This document shows positions 1 through 9,605 of a stretch of 64,000 nt of DNA, one piece after another (the first letter of the stretch is position 1; each line of letters begins with the position of its first letter). Below the pieces are notes generated by a model. That model saw only the letters and a program-made list of their open reading frames with translations. It ran no database searches and was not told where the DNA came from. The DNA is from CAWCTB01 sp963798275. Its GTDB lineage: Bacteria; Acidobacteriota; Terriglobia; Terriglobales; Acidobacteriaceae. The position numbers were made by a program, and so were the translations under genes. The stretch is from the NCBI GenBank assembly GCA_963798275.1, contig CAWCTB010000017.1, positions 173,835 to 237,834 on the forward strand, written 5' to 3'.

Positions 1-770
1 TCAACGTGCTGATCGCCGGCGCGCACGGCGGCGTTTCGGTCGGCCCCGACGGCGCAACCCATCAGGCGCTGGAAGACCTCTTCGCCGTGTGCGGTCTGCC
101 CAACATGGTGGTCTCGGTTCCGTGCGACTCCATCGAAACTCGCAAGGCGACTGACTATCTGCTACTTCAGCACGAAGGCCCCAAGTACATTCGCTTCGCC
201 CGCGAGGCCACTCCCATCGTCACTAAGGAAGACACGCCGTTTGTCTTCGGTAAGGCCAACGTGAGCCGCCTGCGCCGTGAGGCCGAAAAGATGGTCGACG
301 CCTTCGATACCGTTCTGTCCGCTCACTATGAGGACGAACACGAAGACCTCAGCATCATCGCCTGCGGGCCGATGGTGCCCGAGGCCATGCGCGCCGCCTG
401 GATCCTCAAGCAGGAGTTCGGATACGAAACCCGCGTGATCAACATCCACACCATGAAGCCCATCGACGCGGACGCCATCGTTCGTGCCGCGAAGGAAACC
501 GGCGTGGTCGTCACCGCCGAAGAGCACCAGATCGGCGCGCTTGCGTGGCGGGTGAGTGGTATCATCACCGAAAGCGCCGACGTGTTCGGCACGCCTGTCA
601 TCACCGGTGCAATTGGCGTGAAGGACCGCTTTGGCGACTCCGGCGCTCCCTGGGAGCTGATCAAGGAATTCGAGGTCAGCGCCGAGCATATTGCGCAAAA
701 AGCTGCCGAGTTGGTCGCGCTGGCAAGGGCGAAGAAGAAAGAAGAAGAAAAACTGGAACTAGCCGTCTAA
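1..770 (+). CDS. Transketolase, C-terminal part (5' end outside window)
   Basis: The reading frame is open from the first complete codon, so the start lies upstream of the window. The visible ~255 residues cover the end of the pyrimidine-binding domain (GGVSVGPDGATHQALED, then VSVPCDS) and the C-terminal transketolase domain (VINIHTMKPIDADAIV; TAEEHQIGALAWRVSGI). Transketolase moves two-carbon ketol units between sugar phosphates in the pentose phosphate pathway using thiamine diphosphate. The GDG cofactor motif would be in the missing part. The protein ends in a charged Lys/Glu tail. A split C-subunit gene is possible, since the N-terminal half cannot be seen. Confidence 0.9.
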   Translation, partial: NVLIAGAHGGVSVGPDGATHQALEDLFAVCGLPNMVVSVPCDSIETRKATDYLLLQHEGPKYIRFAREATPIVTKEDTPFVFGKANVSRLRREAEKMVDAFDTVLSAHYEDEHEDLSIIACGPMVPEAMRAAWILKQEFGYETRVINIHTMKPIDADAIVRAAKETGVVVTAEEHQIGALAWRVSGIITESADVFGTPVITGAIGVKDRFGDSGAPWELIKEFEVSAEHIAQKAAELVALARAKKKEEEKLELAV

Positions 771-874
771 CGGAGCCGAAATCGAAGGGTAGCAAAGTCG
801 CGGCCGCGAGTGTACACGGGAGAGCAAAGCTGGGGAAACTCAGGCGAAACAACGGCTGGTGGTATTGGTTTCAA

Positions 875-964
875 TTGGCGTCAGGGGTTCTGGCCTTCAT
901 TCTCCTCATGATTTGGGCCATCGTGGCCTCGGGCGTCGATCTGCGCTCGTTGCCACTGGACTGA
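875..964 (+). other. Possible small single-TM open frame after the transketolase
   Basis: Downstream of the transketolase stop, a frame open to position 964 encodes a convincing transmembrane helix (LASGVLAFILLMIWAIVASG) preceded by an aromatic and basic stretch. No ATG or GTG exists in this frame after the transketolase stop; the only candidate start is TTG at 875. It may be a tiny membrane protein, a remnant whose start was lost, or chance coding. Confidence 0.2.
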
Positions 965-973
965 TCCGCACCC

Positions 974-1957
974 TCACGCTGGCTCCGCGTCCGGCGGGGC
1001 CAGGACATCCGGCTGCGGACCGCTCTCAGACGGCTCAATCGCAATCGGCTCAGGGCCTGCTTCCTCTTCCGCCAGCGCCGCGTAGGTTGCCAGCCGCGCC
1101 AGGTACAGCAGATCGGCTCCGGCGAAGTAGGCCAGCGCGATCGCACCCAGCAGGAGCATTACCCATCCCGGCTCTATCTTCTGGAACAAACGCACCGATG
1201 CCAGAAAGGCGATGAACGTCGTCGCCATCCACACCAGTCGCAGGAACAGGAAAGCCAGCGACACGCCCAGCACTCTCCCGCCGCGCGTGGCACAAAATTC
1301 GGCGGTCTCCACCAGCGCGTTTGCGGCGCTTGAACGGTTGCGTACGCAGAACAGCGGCGCCAGCCCGAAGAACCAGTTCAGCATGTAGCCGAAGACGCAG
1401 GCCAGCGCCGTTCCGAACACGAAGAACGCCGAGGCCCGCGCCGCATGCTGCTGCCGCAACATGGCCGTCCCCAGCAATACCGATCCCGCAAGAGCGCCGA
1501 TGGCCGCCCATGTCCAGATGCCGCGCAGTACCATCAGCGTGAACACTGGCCGGTAGTGCCATGCATCATCGGACCAGTCCTCTCCATCCTCGCGGAACAT
1601 CGCGATCAGCCGACGCCCCACGGCGATCCTGCCGGCCGCCGCGGCTGCCGCCCACAACAGCGTCAGCCCGCAGAGCAGGATGGCATTCATCCAGGTGAAG
1701 CGCAGCAGGCTGCCGCGAAATATGTCCTTTGCCGCGGTGGCAAGCGAGTCGGGTTGCAGGGTTGCAAGTCGCAGTTCGTCAGCCCCGGAGATTTGCAGGC
1801 TGCCGAGAAACACCGCGCCGGAATAGAGCAGCGAAGCCCAGGCTGCCAGCGCGAAGCACCAACGCCAGGCGAGCTCCGCCCAAAGCAGCAAGGGTTCGCG
1901 CCACAGTGCGGCCACCCCTTGTGCGAACGGCGAAACGCCTCGGCCGGTCTGTGTCAT
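974..1957 (-). CDS. Multi-pass integral membrane protein, unknown function
   Basis: A 327-residue protein with about six hydrophobic segments (around residues 30-52, 95-115, 150-170, 180-205, 250-275 and 280-300). The tail is acidic and Pro-rich (EEEAGPEPIAIEPSESGPQP). No catalytic motif or named family is recognised. The gene is convergent with the end of the transketolase and lies just downstream of the HAD phosphatase on the same strand, about 30 bp away, so the two may be co-transcribed. Start taken as ATG at 1957. Confidence 0.7.
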   Translation of the reverse strand: MTQTGRGVSPFAQGVAALWREPLLLWAELAWRWCFALAAWASLLYSGAVFLGSLQISGADELRLATLQPDSLATAAKDIFRGSLLRFTWMNAILLCGLTLLWAAAAAAGRIAVGRRLIAMFREDGEDWSDDAWHYRPVFTLMVLRGIWTWAAIGALAGSVLLGTAMLRQQHAARASAFFVFGTALACVFGYMLNWFFGLAPLFCVRNRSSAANALVETAEFCATRGGRVLGVSLAFLFLRLVWMATTFIAFLASVRLFQKIEPGWVMLLLGAIALAYFAGADLLYLARLATYAALAEEEAGPEPIAIEPSESGPQPDVLAPPDAEPA

Positions 1958-1987
1958 GCGCTCAGCATATCAGCCGGATCGGCGCTC

Positions 1988-2713
1988 CTACACACGCTGT
2001 TCCGCCTTGTGTACATGGGGATGGCTGATCGACAGGGCCCGGCCAAGCTCTGCCGGCGTGTCCACCAGCATGTCGGGCGGTACCCGTTCCAGCGTTTGCG
2101 GAGCGAATCCGTAGGTCACGCCGACACTCCACAGGCCCGCATTCTGCGCAGTGAGAGTGTCGACCTCGGAATCGCCCACCATCACCGTCTCCTCGGGTGT
2201 GGCGCCGAGTTCCCGCATCAGCGTCTGCGCCCCCAGCGGGTCGGGCTTCTTGGTCTCGAAGCTGTTGCCCCCATAGACTCGCGCGAAGAATTCCCCCAGT
2301 CCCAGCCCGATGAGAATATCGCGCGCTGGACGCACTGGCTTGTTGGTCAGCACCGCCAGCTTGCGCGCGCGTCCATCGAAGGTCGAGAGCTGCTGCAATG
2401 CCTGCCGTATGCCCTCATACGGATAGGTATTGTCGAGCTTGTGCTCGCGGTAATAAAGCAGGAAGAAGCCGAGGGCCTCCTGCAGGAACGCCTCATCGGC
2501 GGGGTCGCCCAGTGCCCGCCGTATCAGCATGGGAGCCCCATCGCCGATGTAGGTACCAATCACTTCCAGGGGCAACTCTTTGCGTCCGTAGCGCGTCAAC
2601 ATGGCATTGACGGCGGCCGCCAGGTCTAGCTCGGAATCGATCAGGGTACCGTCCAGATCAAATATGATCAGCTCAATTTTTTCCAGCGGGATCGGACGAA
2701 AGGTGCGTATCAT
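1988..2713 (-). CDS. HAD-superfamily hydrolase, phosphoglycolate phosphatase-like
   Basis: About 241 residues carrying all four HAD motifs: FDLDGTLID (nucleophile Asp, motif I), VLTNKP (motif II), the Lys of KKPDP (motif III) and VMVGDSEVD (motif IV). The cap is of the Gph type (DLAAAVNAMLTRYG). It probably dephosphorylates 2-phosphoglycolate or a related small phosphoester. Start chosen at ATG 2713, which follows an AAGGA stretch. A longer frame to 2947 would overlap the divergent E1 gene and adds only low-complexity residues. The promoters of both genes must lie in the ~145 bp between them. Confidence 0.88.
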   Translation of the reverse strand: MIRTFRPIPLEKIELIIFDLDGTLIDSELDLAAAVNAMLTRYGRKELPLEVIGTYIGDGAPMLIRRALGDPADEAFLQEALGFFLLYYREHKLDNTYPYEGIRQALQQLSTFDGRARKLAVLTNKPVRPARDILIGLGLGEFFARVYGGNSFETKKPDPLGAQTLMRELGATPEETVMVGDSEVDTLTAQNAGLWSVGVTYGFAPQTLERVPPDMLVDTPAELGRALSISHPHVHKAEQRV

Positions 2714-2858
2714 TCCTTGTCCAGTATAGCCATTCGATTCTGCCCGGGCGGTGGCATGCGGGGCAGGGGCCTGGCCAATGGGAACGGGCTGAGCGGTTAC
2801 AATAGAAGTCTGACTCTGGACCTCTTTTTGGGCACGCATCTTATTCCCGAGGACATGG

Positions 2859-5066
2859 ATGGCAACTACTAAGGCAGAGCCCAAGCTTGCGATTGAGCAG
2901 GCCGTCCCTCTCGAAAAATACCAAGGCCTCACCGCCCAGCAGCTCATCGAAATTTACCGCCTGATGTACCTGTCGCGGCGCATCGACGACCGCGAGATCA
3001 TGCTCAAGCGCCAGCAGAAGATCTTCTTCCAGATCTCAGGCGCGGGACACGAAGCCTTGCTGGTCGCCGCGGGCATGCTGCTGCGCCCCGGCTACGACTG
3101 GTTCTATCCCTACTACCGCGACCGCGCCCTGTGCCTCACGTTGGGCAACACGCCCTACGAACAACTGTTGCAGGCGGTCGGGGCTGCCGACGATCCCGCC
3201 TCCGGCGGACGCCAGATGCCCTCGCATTGGGGTAGCCAGCGGCTCAACATCGTCACCGGTTCCTCGCCTACTGGAACCCAGTTCCTGCAGGCCGTAGGCT
3301 GCGCCGAAGCAGGACGCTATTTTGCCCACCACCCCGAATCGGCCATTAAAGCCAAGGGCGACTACCGCCAGTTCAAGGATGTCGTCTTCCAATCCGACGA
3401 AGTCGTCTATGTTTCCGGCGGAGACGGCACCACCAGCGAAGGCGAATTCTGGGAGTCGTTGAATTCCGCCTCCAACCTCAAGTTGCCGGTGCTGTTCCTC
3501 ATCGAAGACAACGAGTACGCCATCTCGGTGCCAGTGGAAGTCGGCACGGCCGGCGGCAACATCAGTCGCCTGGTAAGCGGCTTTCCTAATTTCCACTTTG
3601 AGGAAGTCGACGGAACTGACCCGCTGGCCAGCTATGCCGCGCTGAAGAGGGCAGTCGATTACATTCGCGCCGGCAACGGGCCCGCCTTCGTTCATGGACA
3701 CGTCATTCGTCCCTACTCGCACTCGCTCTCCGATGACGAGAAACTCTATCGTCCTGAGATTGAACGCAAGCAGGAAGTCGAGCGCGATCCCATCACCCGC
3801 TTCCAGTTGTTCCTGCTGCGCGAAGGCATTCTCGACGAAAAGGCCATCGATCAGATTGAAAAGGACGTCAACGTCGAGGTGCAGGAAGCTGCCGACCGCG
3901 CGGTAGCGGCCCGTTTTCCCGAAACTGATTCCTACAAGAAGTTCATCTACTCGCCCGACCTCGATCCCACCGCCGACTCCTTCCAGACGGAGCCCGCCCG
4001 CCTCGAACCCGAGCAGCAGAAGAGTCCGGCAGCGGCTAACCGCACCATGGCCGACCTCATCAACGTCTGCCTCAAGGACGAGATGCGGCGCGACCAGCGC
4101 ATCGTCGTCTTTGGTGAGGACGTTGCCGACTGTAGCCGCGAACAGTACCTGAAAGAAAAGCTGGTGAAGGGCAAGGGCGGCGTCTTCAAGCTGACCGCGG
4201 GGTTGCAGTCGGAATACGGCAGCGACCGCGTCTTCAACTCGCCGCTGGCCGAAGCCAACATCGTGGGCCGCGCCGTCGGCATGGCCACCCGTGGCCTCAA
4301 GCCGGTGGTGGAAATTCAGTTCTTCGACTACATCTGGCCCGCCATGCACCAGCTGCGCAACGAGCTGCCGCTGATTCGCTGGCGCTCCAACAATGCCTTC
4401 TCGTCGCCCGCCGTCATCCGCGTGGCCATCGGCGGCTATCTTACCGGCGGCGCCGTCTACCACTCGCAATGTGGAGAAAGCATTTTCACCCACATCCCCG
4501 GACTGCGCGTCGTCTTTCCGTCGAACGCGCTCGACGCCAATGGGTTGTTGCGCACCGCCATTCGCTCCGACGATCCGGTCATGTTTCTAGAGCACAAGCG
4601 GCTGTACCGCGAAACCTTCGGCCGCGCTCCCTATCCCGGCCCCGACTACACGGTTCCGTTCGGCAAGGCGAAAATCGTCAGGCCAGGGCACGACATGACC
4701 GTCATCACCTACGGCGCGGTTGTGCCGCGCTCCTTGCAGGCCGCGCAGCGCATCGAGCGCGAGCAGGGTGTCAGCGTGGAGCTGATTGACCTTCGCACCC
4801 TCAGTCCTTATGACTGGGATGCCATCGCCACTTCGGTTGCCAAGACCCACCGTGTGCTGGTGGCGCACGAGGATGTGCTGAGCTGGGGTTATGGGGCCGA
4901 AATTGCCGCACGCATCGCCGACGAACTCTTCGATCACCTCGACGCTCCCGTCAAGCGGGTCGCGGCGAAAGATACCTTCGTGGCCTATCAGCCTATCCTG
5001 GAAGACGAGATTCTGCCCCAGGCCGAGCATCTCTATCAGGCCATGGCCCAGTTGGCGGGATACTAA
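2859..5066 (+). CDS. Fused 2-oxoacid dehydrogenase E1 (alpha and beta subunits in one chain)
   Basis: A 735-residue chain joining two normally separate subunits. Residues ~20-340 are the E1 alpha domain with the thiamine-diphosphate motif GGDGTTSEGEFW...EDN. Residues ~395-735 are the E1 beta domain (MADLINVCLKDEMRRD, VVFGEDVAD, VEIQFFDYIWPA, LIDLRTLSPYD). The enzyme decarboxylates a 2-oxoacid, probably branched-chain (2-oxoisovalerate type) or pyruvate, and passes the acyl group to lipoyl E2. No E2 or E3 gene lies in the window. ATG 2859 is preceded by a GAGG site. Substrate class is inferred from overall similarity only. Confidence 0.92.
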   Translation: MATTKAEPKLAIEQAVPLEKYQGLTAQQLIEIYRLMYLSRRIDDREIMLKRQQKIFFQISGAGHEALLVAAGMLLRPGYDWFYPYYRDRALCLTLGNTPYEQLLQAVGAADDPASGGRQMPSHWGSQRLNIVTGSSPTGTQFLQAVGCAEAGRYFAHHPESAIKAKGDYRQFKDVVFQSDEVVYVSGGDGTTSEGEFWESLNSASNLKLPVLFLIEDNEYAISVPVEVGTAGGNISRLVSGFPNFHFEEVDGTDPLASYAALKRAVDYIRAGNGPAFVHGHVIRPYSHSLSDDEKLYRPEIERKQEVERDPITRFQLFLLREGILDEKAIDQIEKDVNVEVQEAADRAVAARFPETDSYKKFIYSPDLDPTADSFQTEPARLEPEQQKSPAAANRTMADLINVCLKDEMRRDQRIVVFGEDVADCSREQYLKEKLVKGKGGVFKLTAGLQSEYGSDRVFNSPLAEANIVGRAVGMATRGLKPVVEIQFFDYIWPAMHQLRNELPLIRWRSNNAFSSPAVIRVAIGGYLTGGAVYHSQCGESIFTHIPGLRVVFPSNALDANGLLRTAIRSDDPVMFLEHKRLYRETFGRAPYPGPDYTVPFGKAKIVRPGHDMTVITYGAVVPRSLQAAQRIEREQGVSVELIDLRTLSPYDWDAIATSVAKTHRVLVAHEDVLSWGYGAEIAARIADELFDHLDAPVKRVAAKDTFVAYQPILEDEILPQAEHLYQAMAQLAGY

Positions 5067-5081
5067 AGCAGCGCGAAGAGG

Positions 5082-5489
5082 TCAGTGCCGCGGCGTGCTC
5101 TCCAGCAGCCAGTCCACCGCAATCGGTCCCGCGCCGGTGATCAGCAGGGAACACGCGATCGCTGCCAGCGCCAGCGGAAACTGGTAGTTTCCCTGGCCGG
5201 TGAAGCCGTTCTTGAAGTGCACTGCGAAAATCGCCACCAGCATATTGATCAACACCGCCAGTGCCGCGAAGCGAGTGATGAAGCCGAACACCAGCAGCAC
5301 CCCGCCGCCGAACTCGGCGAACGCCGAAACGTACCCTAGCCATCCCGGAATACCCAGGCTGCGCACCATCTCGGCGGTGTGGTGCAGTCCTCCGAAGACC
5401 TTGGGATAGCCATGCGCGATCATGATCGCGCCCAGCACCAGTCGCAGTACCAGCAGCGCCAGCGGTTGTAGTCTCTCTTGCAGGCTCAA
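5082..5489 (-). CDS. DoxX-family membrane protein
   Basis: About 135 residues with four hydrophobic helices and the DoxX pattern LVLRLVLGAIMIAHGYPKVFGG ... GWLGYVSAFAEFGGGVLLVFGF. DoxX proteins are small inner-membrane proteins linked to quinone or redox metabolism; the substrate is unknown. TTG 5489 is preferred because a GGAG motif (ACGGAGAACGGA) lies just upstream. The frame continues to a TTG at 5543 with no visible ribosome site. The gene is convergent with the E1 gene, 15 bp away. Confidence 0.82.
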   Translation of the reverse strand: MSLQERLQPLALLVLRLVLGAIMIAHGYPKVFGGLHHTAEMVRSLGIPGWLGYVSAFAEFGGGVLLVFGFITRFAALAVLINMLVAIFAVHFKNGFTGQGNYQFPLALAAIACSLLITGAGPIAVDWLLESTPRH

Positions 5490-5714
5490 TCCGTTCTCCG
5501 TTGCGCCAATGCGAATTCGCTGTCTACCGGCGCGCCAACACAACCAGCAGGATAAATGACATCTATAGATATCCGCACCACGAAAGACGAGCCCCGAGAA
5601 CTGATGGGGAGAACTATGGCTGCATATGGGAATGCGGTGTTTGACGCTCGACGTTCGATCTATAGCGGAGTTGCGTGCGTTCTCGAATCTAAGCTGCGAG
5701 CAATTGGAATTGCC
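5490..5714. other. Intergenic, no gene seen
   Basis: About 225 bases between DoxX and the methyltransferase. A short plus-strand frame (5556-5759) has no recognisable protein and overlaps the methyltransferase end. No terminator hairpin was found. Confidence 0.4.
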
Positions 5715-6569
5715 CTATACCGGACGCCGAGCCACGGCAAACACCGTGTTGCCGAGTAGCGGAACGTCCAACCCCCGCAGCAACTCGATAGCTTCGTACA
5801 TGTTCTCGTTTGCCGCTCCATTCCAATTATTAGCTCCGTTAAAAAGGAACTGGTCGACGATCTCCAACCCCCCTTTCTCCAGGACTGCGATGACCTCAGC
5901 CGGAGTGTACTCCCGATTGTGCCGGTCAGTGCTGCCGTAGAACATCTCTGGAGCCCAGAAAATATTCTTACCTTTCGCCAGGGCAATGATGTTCGCCAGG
6001 TTGCAGACATTGGGAGTGGTGAGTATTACGCATGCCCGGGGTTTTAGTACGCGCGCGATCTCCCGCAGGATGTTTACGGGGTCCGCAATGGCGATATGCT
6101 CGAGCACCTCGGTGAAGATCACTCCGTCGAGCGAGGCATCGGCAAACGGCAAACTTGTCTTTTCGGCGTCAATCGTTTGAACGTGCAGTTGCTCGATCCA
6201 CTTCGGATCGGGGTAAAGTTCCTCGAATAATCTGTTGAGATCGATGCCGTGCAGCTCAAAGCCCAGATGATGCAGGATGATGCTTGTATACCCGGGCGCG
6301 CACCCGAGGTCCAGTACCTTGCCTCCCGGCCGGAAATACTGCAGCGCTGCTGCCGCTACGAATCGGAATCGGGGCAGCGAACACTCGACGTACTCTTTCT
6401 TCTTCGCAGGAAGGGAATCGAGATACTCCGTCTCCAACCACTGTACGGCCTGTGCGGCACTTTCGTCTGGCGGCTCGTCCCACTCAACTCGGAATTGAGC
6501 AGCCGATGAATCAGAGGACGGTGCAAATGCCAGCGCGGCCTCAAGCACCCGGAGAACAGCTTCTGTCAT
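5715..6569 (-). CDS. Class I SAM-dependent methyltransferase
   Basis: About 284 residues. Motif I is GKVLDLGCAPGYTS, followed by HGIDLNR (acidic loop), PFADASLDGVIFTEVLEHI and a post-motif typical of Methyltransf_11/ubiE-like enzymes (ILREIARVLKPRACVILTTPN). At the 3' end of the wzm-wzt-glycosyltransferase cluster it probably methylates a sugar or lipid precursor of an exported polysaccharide; that substrate is inferred from context only. ATG 6569 follows GAGG by 9 nt. An upstream ATG at 6602 lacks a clear site. Confidence 0.85.
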   Translation of the reverse strand: MTEAVLRVLEAALAFAPSSDSSAAQFRVEWDEPPDESAAQAVQWLETEYLDSLPAKKKEYVECSLPRFRFVAAAALQYFRPGGKVLDLGCAPGYTSIILHHLGFELHGIDLNRLFEELYPDPKWIEQLHVQTIDAEKTSLPFADASLDGVIFTEVLEHIAIADPVNILREIARVLKPRACVILTTPNVCNLANIIALAKGKNIFWAPEMFYGSTDRHNREYTPAEVIAVLEKGGLEIVDQFLFNGANNWNGAANENMYEAIELLRGLDVPLLGNTVFAVARRPV

Positions 6570-6714
6570 AGTCTTCAACCTCGAAGGATGCAGTATCTGC
6601 ATCCGCGAAATGAGCCGGCCAGGCGCCTTCGGCTAGCTGCGAAAGCGGTAGAATTCATTGTTGCACGAAGACTCCCGGAGTTGCTGGTCACACCTCGACC
6701 CTTTTCAACTCAGT

Positions 6715-7944
6715 CTAGTTTGCGACCCCAGCCAGCACTTCGAACTCCTGTGCGTTGCGTTGCCACATCTTTGCGCCCTCATGCTCCATGGCGTGCGGCT
6801 GAGCGCTGCGTCCCATGCGCTGCCGCTGTTCATCGTCCGCCAGCAACTGGCCGATGGCCTCTGCCAGTTGCGCACTGTCGCCAAAGCGAACCACCATCCC
6901 GCCCTGCGTCTCCTCCACCAGTTGCCGCGACACTGGAATATCCGCGGCAATGACCGGCTTGGCGTTCGCCCAGGCTTCCAGCAGCACAATGCCCAGCGAC
7001 TCCACCCGGGAAGGCTGTGCCACCACGTCCGCGGCGGCCAGCAGGTGACGCTTGTCGTCATCTGCAAACGCCGGCAGGTTGATCAGCCGGGGTAGCCCTT
7101 TATTCTGCGCCACGTACTCATCGAACGCGCGCAGGCTCGGCCCGGCCATCACCAGCCACGCCTTCGACCCACGTCCCCACAGAAGTTTCATCGCTTCGAC
7201 GAGGGTGTTCGAGCCCTTCTCGTACGCCTTCATCCCCAGGTGCAGCACCACCGGGCCGTCGATCCCATAACGCTGCCGGATGCCGTTCACCATCGCCCCC
7301 GATGGTCATCGCGCCATCGAACCCGTGGCCAATCACGGTGAGACGTTCCGCGCGCAACCCCGAGTTCAGCCAGCCGCTCCTGCTCCGTCTTCGTCATGCA
7401 AAGCACCCGGTTGCAGTGTTGCAGCAGCTTGATCTGATAGGGCTGCACGTAATGCCTGGCGACCTCGCTGTTTTCCGCTTCTCCAAAGTGAACGCACGGC
7501 GTCGTCGAGCACCGGAACCCGCCGGTACTCTGCCGCTTCGATGCCCGCGTACATCAGGTTGTTATAGGGTAGTGGACCGACGTGAAACACATCCGCGTCG
7601 ATGTTGCGCAGCGCCGCCTGTAGCCCCGGCACGGCGAATCCCGGCCGCCAGTACTGCGACTTCCACCGCCAGTAGGGAACCAGCCCTGGAATGCGGGTGA
7701 ACCGCCGCGCCAGCCGGTTGTACGAGACCGCCATCCGCCGCAGTTTCACCCCGTCCACGTCGAATTCGCCGCCCGGGTAGGTCTTGTAGCCCGGCAGCCA
7801 GAGCGACTCCAGGTCCTCGGCTACGGTGGTGAAGACGGTGACGCGATGCCCTCGCCCCAGCAGGCACTTCGCAATCGATAATGTGGAGTTTTCATAGCCG
7901 CCGCGGTAGGGAAAAAAGCGCGGCAGCACGAACACAGCGTGCAT
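6715..7944 (-). pseudogene. Glycosyltransferase family 4, interrupted by three +1 frameshifts
   Basis: Starting at 7944, the N-terminal GT-B domain (FVLPRFFPYRGGYENSTLS; VDGVKLRRMAVSYNRLARRF) runs to ~7507, where an extra G shifts the frame. The middle part (HFGEAENSEVARHYVQPYQI ... LCMTKTEQERLAELG) is in a second frame to ~7348. A third stretch (ERLTVIGHGFDGA) runs to the C5 run at 7296-7300. The C-terminal nucleotide-sugar domain (VVLHLGMKAYEKGSNTLVEA; ESLGIVLLEAWANAKPVIAA, the E-x7-E motif) then resumes the original frame. Removing three single bases restores one ~410-residue enzyme, so sequencing error is as likely as decay. It sits with wzm/wzt and so probably assembles a surface polysaccharide. 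Confidence 0.85.
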
Positions 7945-7950
7945 GCGAGC

Positions 7951-8718
7951 TCAGTCGTGGACGGCCGCGAGAACGTCCGGCGACCACAAGGTTTTGTACA
8001 CTTCAATCACATCTTCCGGCTGGCCTTCCGCCATGATCGCGCCCTTTTCCAGCAGAATGGCGCGGTCGCAATAGTGGGTGATCTGCGCCATGTCGTGCGA
8101 CACCAGCAGTATGGTCTTGCCCGACTGGCGAAAGCTGTTGATGCGGTCAAAGCATTTCTGGCGGAACGACGCGTCGCCTACCGCCAGGATTTCGTCGACC
8201 ACCAGGATCTGCGGATCGACCTCGGTGGCCACCGCAAACGCCAGCCGCATGTACATGCCGGAAGAGTACTGCTTCACCGGCGCATCGATGAAGTCGCCGA
8301 TCTCCGCGAAGTCGATGATGCTTTGTTCCCGGCTCTTCATTTCCGCTTTCGAGTAGCCCATCAGCAACCCATTCAGCAGGATGTTTTCGCGTCCCGTCAG
8401 TTCATGATGGAAGCCCGCGCCCAGTTCGATCAGCGGGGCCAGTGTGCCCTCCACCTGTACCGTGCCTTTGCTCGGCTTATACACCCCGGCGACGATCTTG
8501 AGCAGGGTGCTCTTGCCCGAGCCGTTGAGGCCGATCAGCCCCAGCGTCTGGCCGGCTGACACCTCCAGAGAAACGTCTTTCACCGCCTCGAAATCGTGAT
8601 AGCTCGCGTTGTGCCGCAGGAACCGGGAGAACAGTTCGCGCACCGTGTCCGGACGCTCCTGGATCACCCGGAACCGCTGGGTAACGTTCTGCAGTCGAAT
8701 TACAGTGCGATCGGGCAT
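7951..8718 (-). CDS. ABC transporter ATPase for polysaccharide/O-antigen export (Wzt/TagH type)
   Basis: A 256-residue nucleotide-binding subunit. Walker A is GLNGSGKST, signature QYSSGMYMRLAFAVA, Walker B ILVVDEILAVGD, H-loop LLVSHDMAQ. The order matches ATPases of the O-antigen, teichoic acid and capsule export group. It ends soon after the ATPase core, so there is no C-terminal carbohydrate-binding domain of the kind that reads O-antigen caps. ATG 8718 was chosen; the permease stop lies 7 bp upstream. The partner is the permease at 8726. Confidence 0.92.
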   Translation of the reverse strand: MPDRTVIRLQNVTQRFRVIQERPDTVRELFSRFLRHNASYHDFEAVKDVSLEVSAGQTLGLIGLNGSGKSTLLKIVAGVYKPSKGTVQVEGTLAPLIELGAGFHHELTGRENILLNGLLMGYSKAEMKSREQSIIDFAEIGDFIDAPVKQYSSGMYMRLAFAVATEVDPQILVVDEILAVGDASFRQKCFDRINSFRQSGKTILLVSHDMAQITHYCDRAILLEKGAIMAEGQPEDVIEVYKTLWSPDVLAAVHD

Positions 8719-8725
8719 GAACCAA

Positions 8726-9502
8726 TTAGACGTAGAAGACAAAATCATCCTGGTATTTACGAAACACGTAGAAACCAATGATCAGCGAGATGAAAGCGCA
8801 CACAAACGAAGCCGCGATCGATCGCGCCTGCGGCAGCATCCCGTAATACACCGCCAGCCGGAAGCCGTTGATCACGTAGATCAGCGGATTCAGCTTGAAT
8901 ATCCATTGATGCTTCGCCGGAATGAAATCCAGCGAATAAATAATCGGGGTCACGTAAAACCACGCCGACAGCACTACCTGCAGGATGTGGGCCACGTCCC
9001 GGTAGTACACGTTGGCCGCCGCGAAGAAAAACGTCATACCCAGGGTGAAGATGGTGAGCGCCAGCAGCGGCACCGGCAGGTACAGCCATGTCCAGTAGAA
9101 CGGGTGGCGCATCAGCGGTACCAGCAGCGCCAGCGGGATCATCGACAAAAACAGGTTGATCAGGTTCGACACCACCGCCGCCACCGGAAACACCAGCTTC
9201 GGCAGCGCTACCTTCTTGATCAGGTCGCCGTTGGAAACCACCGATTCCACCGCATACGACAGCGATTGCGAGAAAAATGTCCACGGCAGCAGAACGCTCA
9301 GCAGGAAGATGGCATAGTGCGGTATGGCGAACTTCATGATGGTGGAAAACACCAGCGTCAGCACCAGCATCAACAGCGCCGGATTCAGCAGCGCCCACAT
9401 GAAGCCCAGCACCGAGCGTTTATACCGGATCTTCAGCTCTTTCAGCGCCAGCGCCCAGATCAGTTGCCGGTAGCGATACGTGTCCCGAAACAGTTCGATC
9501 AT
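8726..9502 (-). CDS. ABC-2 type polysaccharide export permease (Wzm/TagG type)
   Basis: A 258-residue membrane protein with about six TM helices and the conserved amphipathic start of the family (YRQLIWALALKELKIRYKRSVLGFMWALLNP). The central loop VESVVSNGDLIKKVALPKLVFP is typical of ABC-2 exporters of undecaprenyl-linked glycans. It is the first gene of the minus-strand cluster permease-ATPase-glycosyltransferase-methyltransferase and forms the inner-membrane channel with the ATPase downstream. Confidence 0.92.
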   Translation of the reverse strand: MIELFRDTYRYRQLIWALALKELKIRYKRSVLGFMWALLNPALLMLVLTLVFSTIMKFAIPHYAIFLLSVLLPWTFFSQSLSYAVESVVSNGDLIKKVALPKLVFPVAAVVSNLINLFLSMIPLALLVPLMRHPFYWTWLYLPVPLLALTIFTLGMTFFFAAANVYYRDVAHILQVVLSAWFYVTPIIYSLDFIPAKHQWIFKLNPLIYVINGFRLAVYYGMLPQARSIAASFVCAFISLIIGFYVFRKYQDDFVFYV

Positions 9503-9605
9503 GGATGTACGCTTGTCCCCCTGGGTTGGCTACGCCCCCATGGTGGTAAATGAGAATGGTAAATGATTTCACGCCAGAGCGGCTTATCGGGACGCGCCCC
9601 GGCCT

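Noticed and set aside
3036..4493. 485-residue antisense frame opposite the fused E1 gene
   Set aside because: No domain, no ribosome site, and amino-acid composition typical of an antisense shadow.
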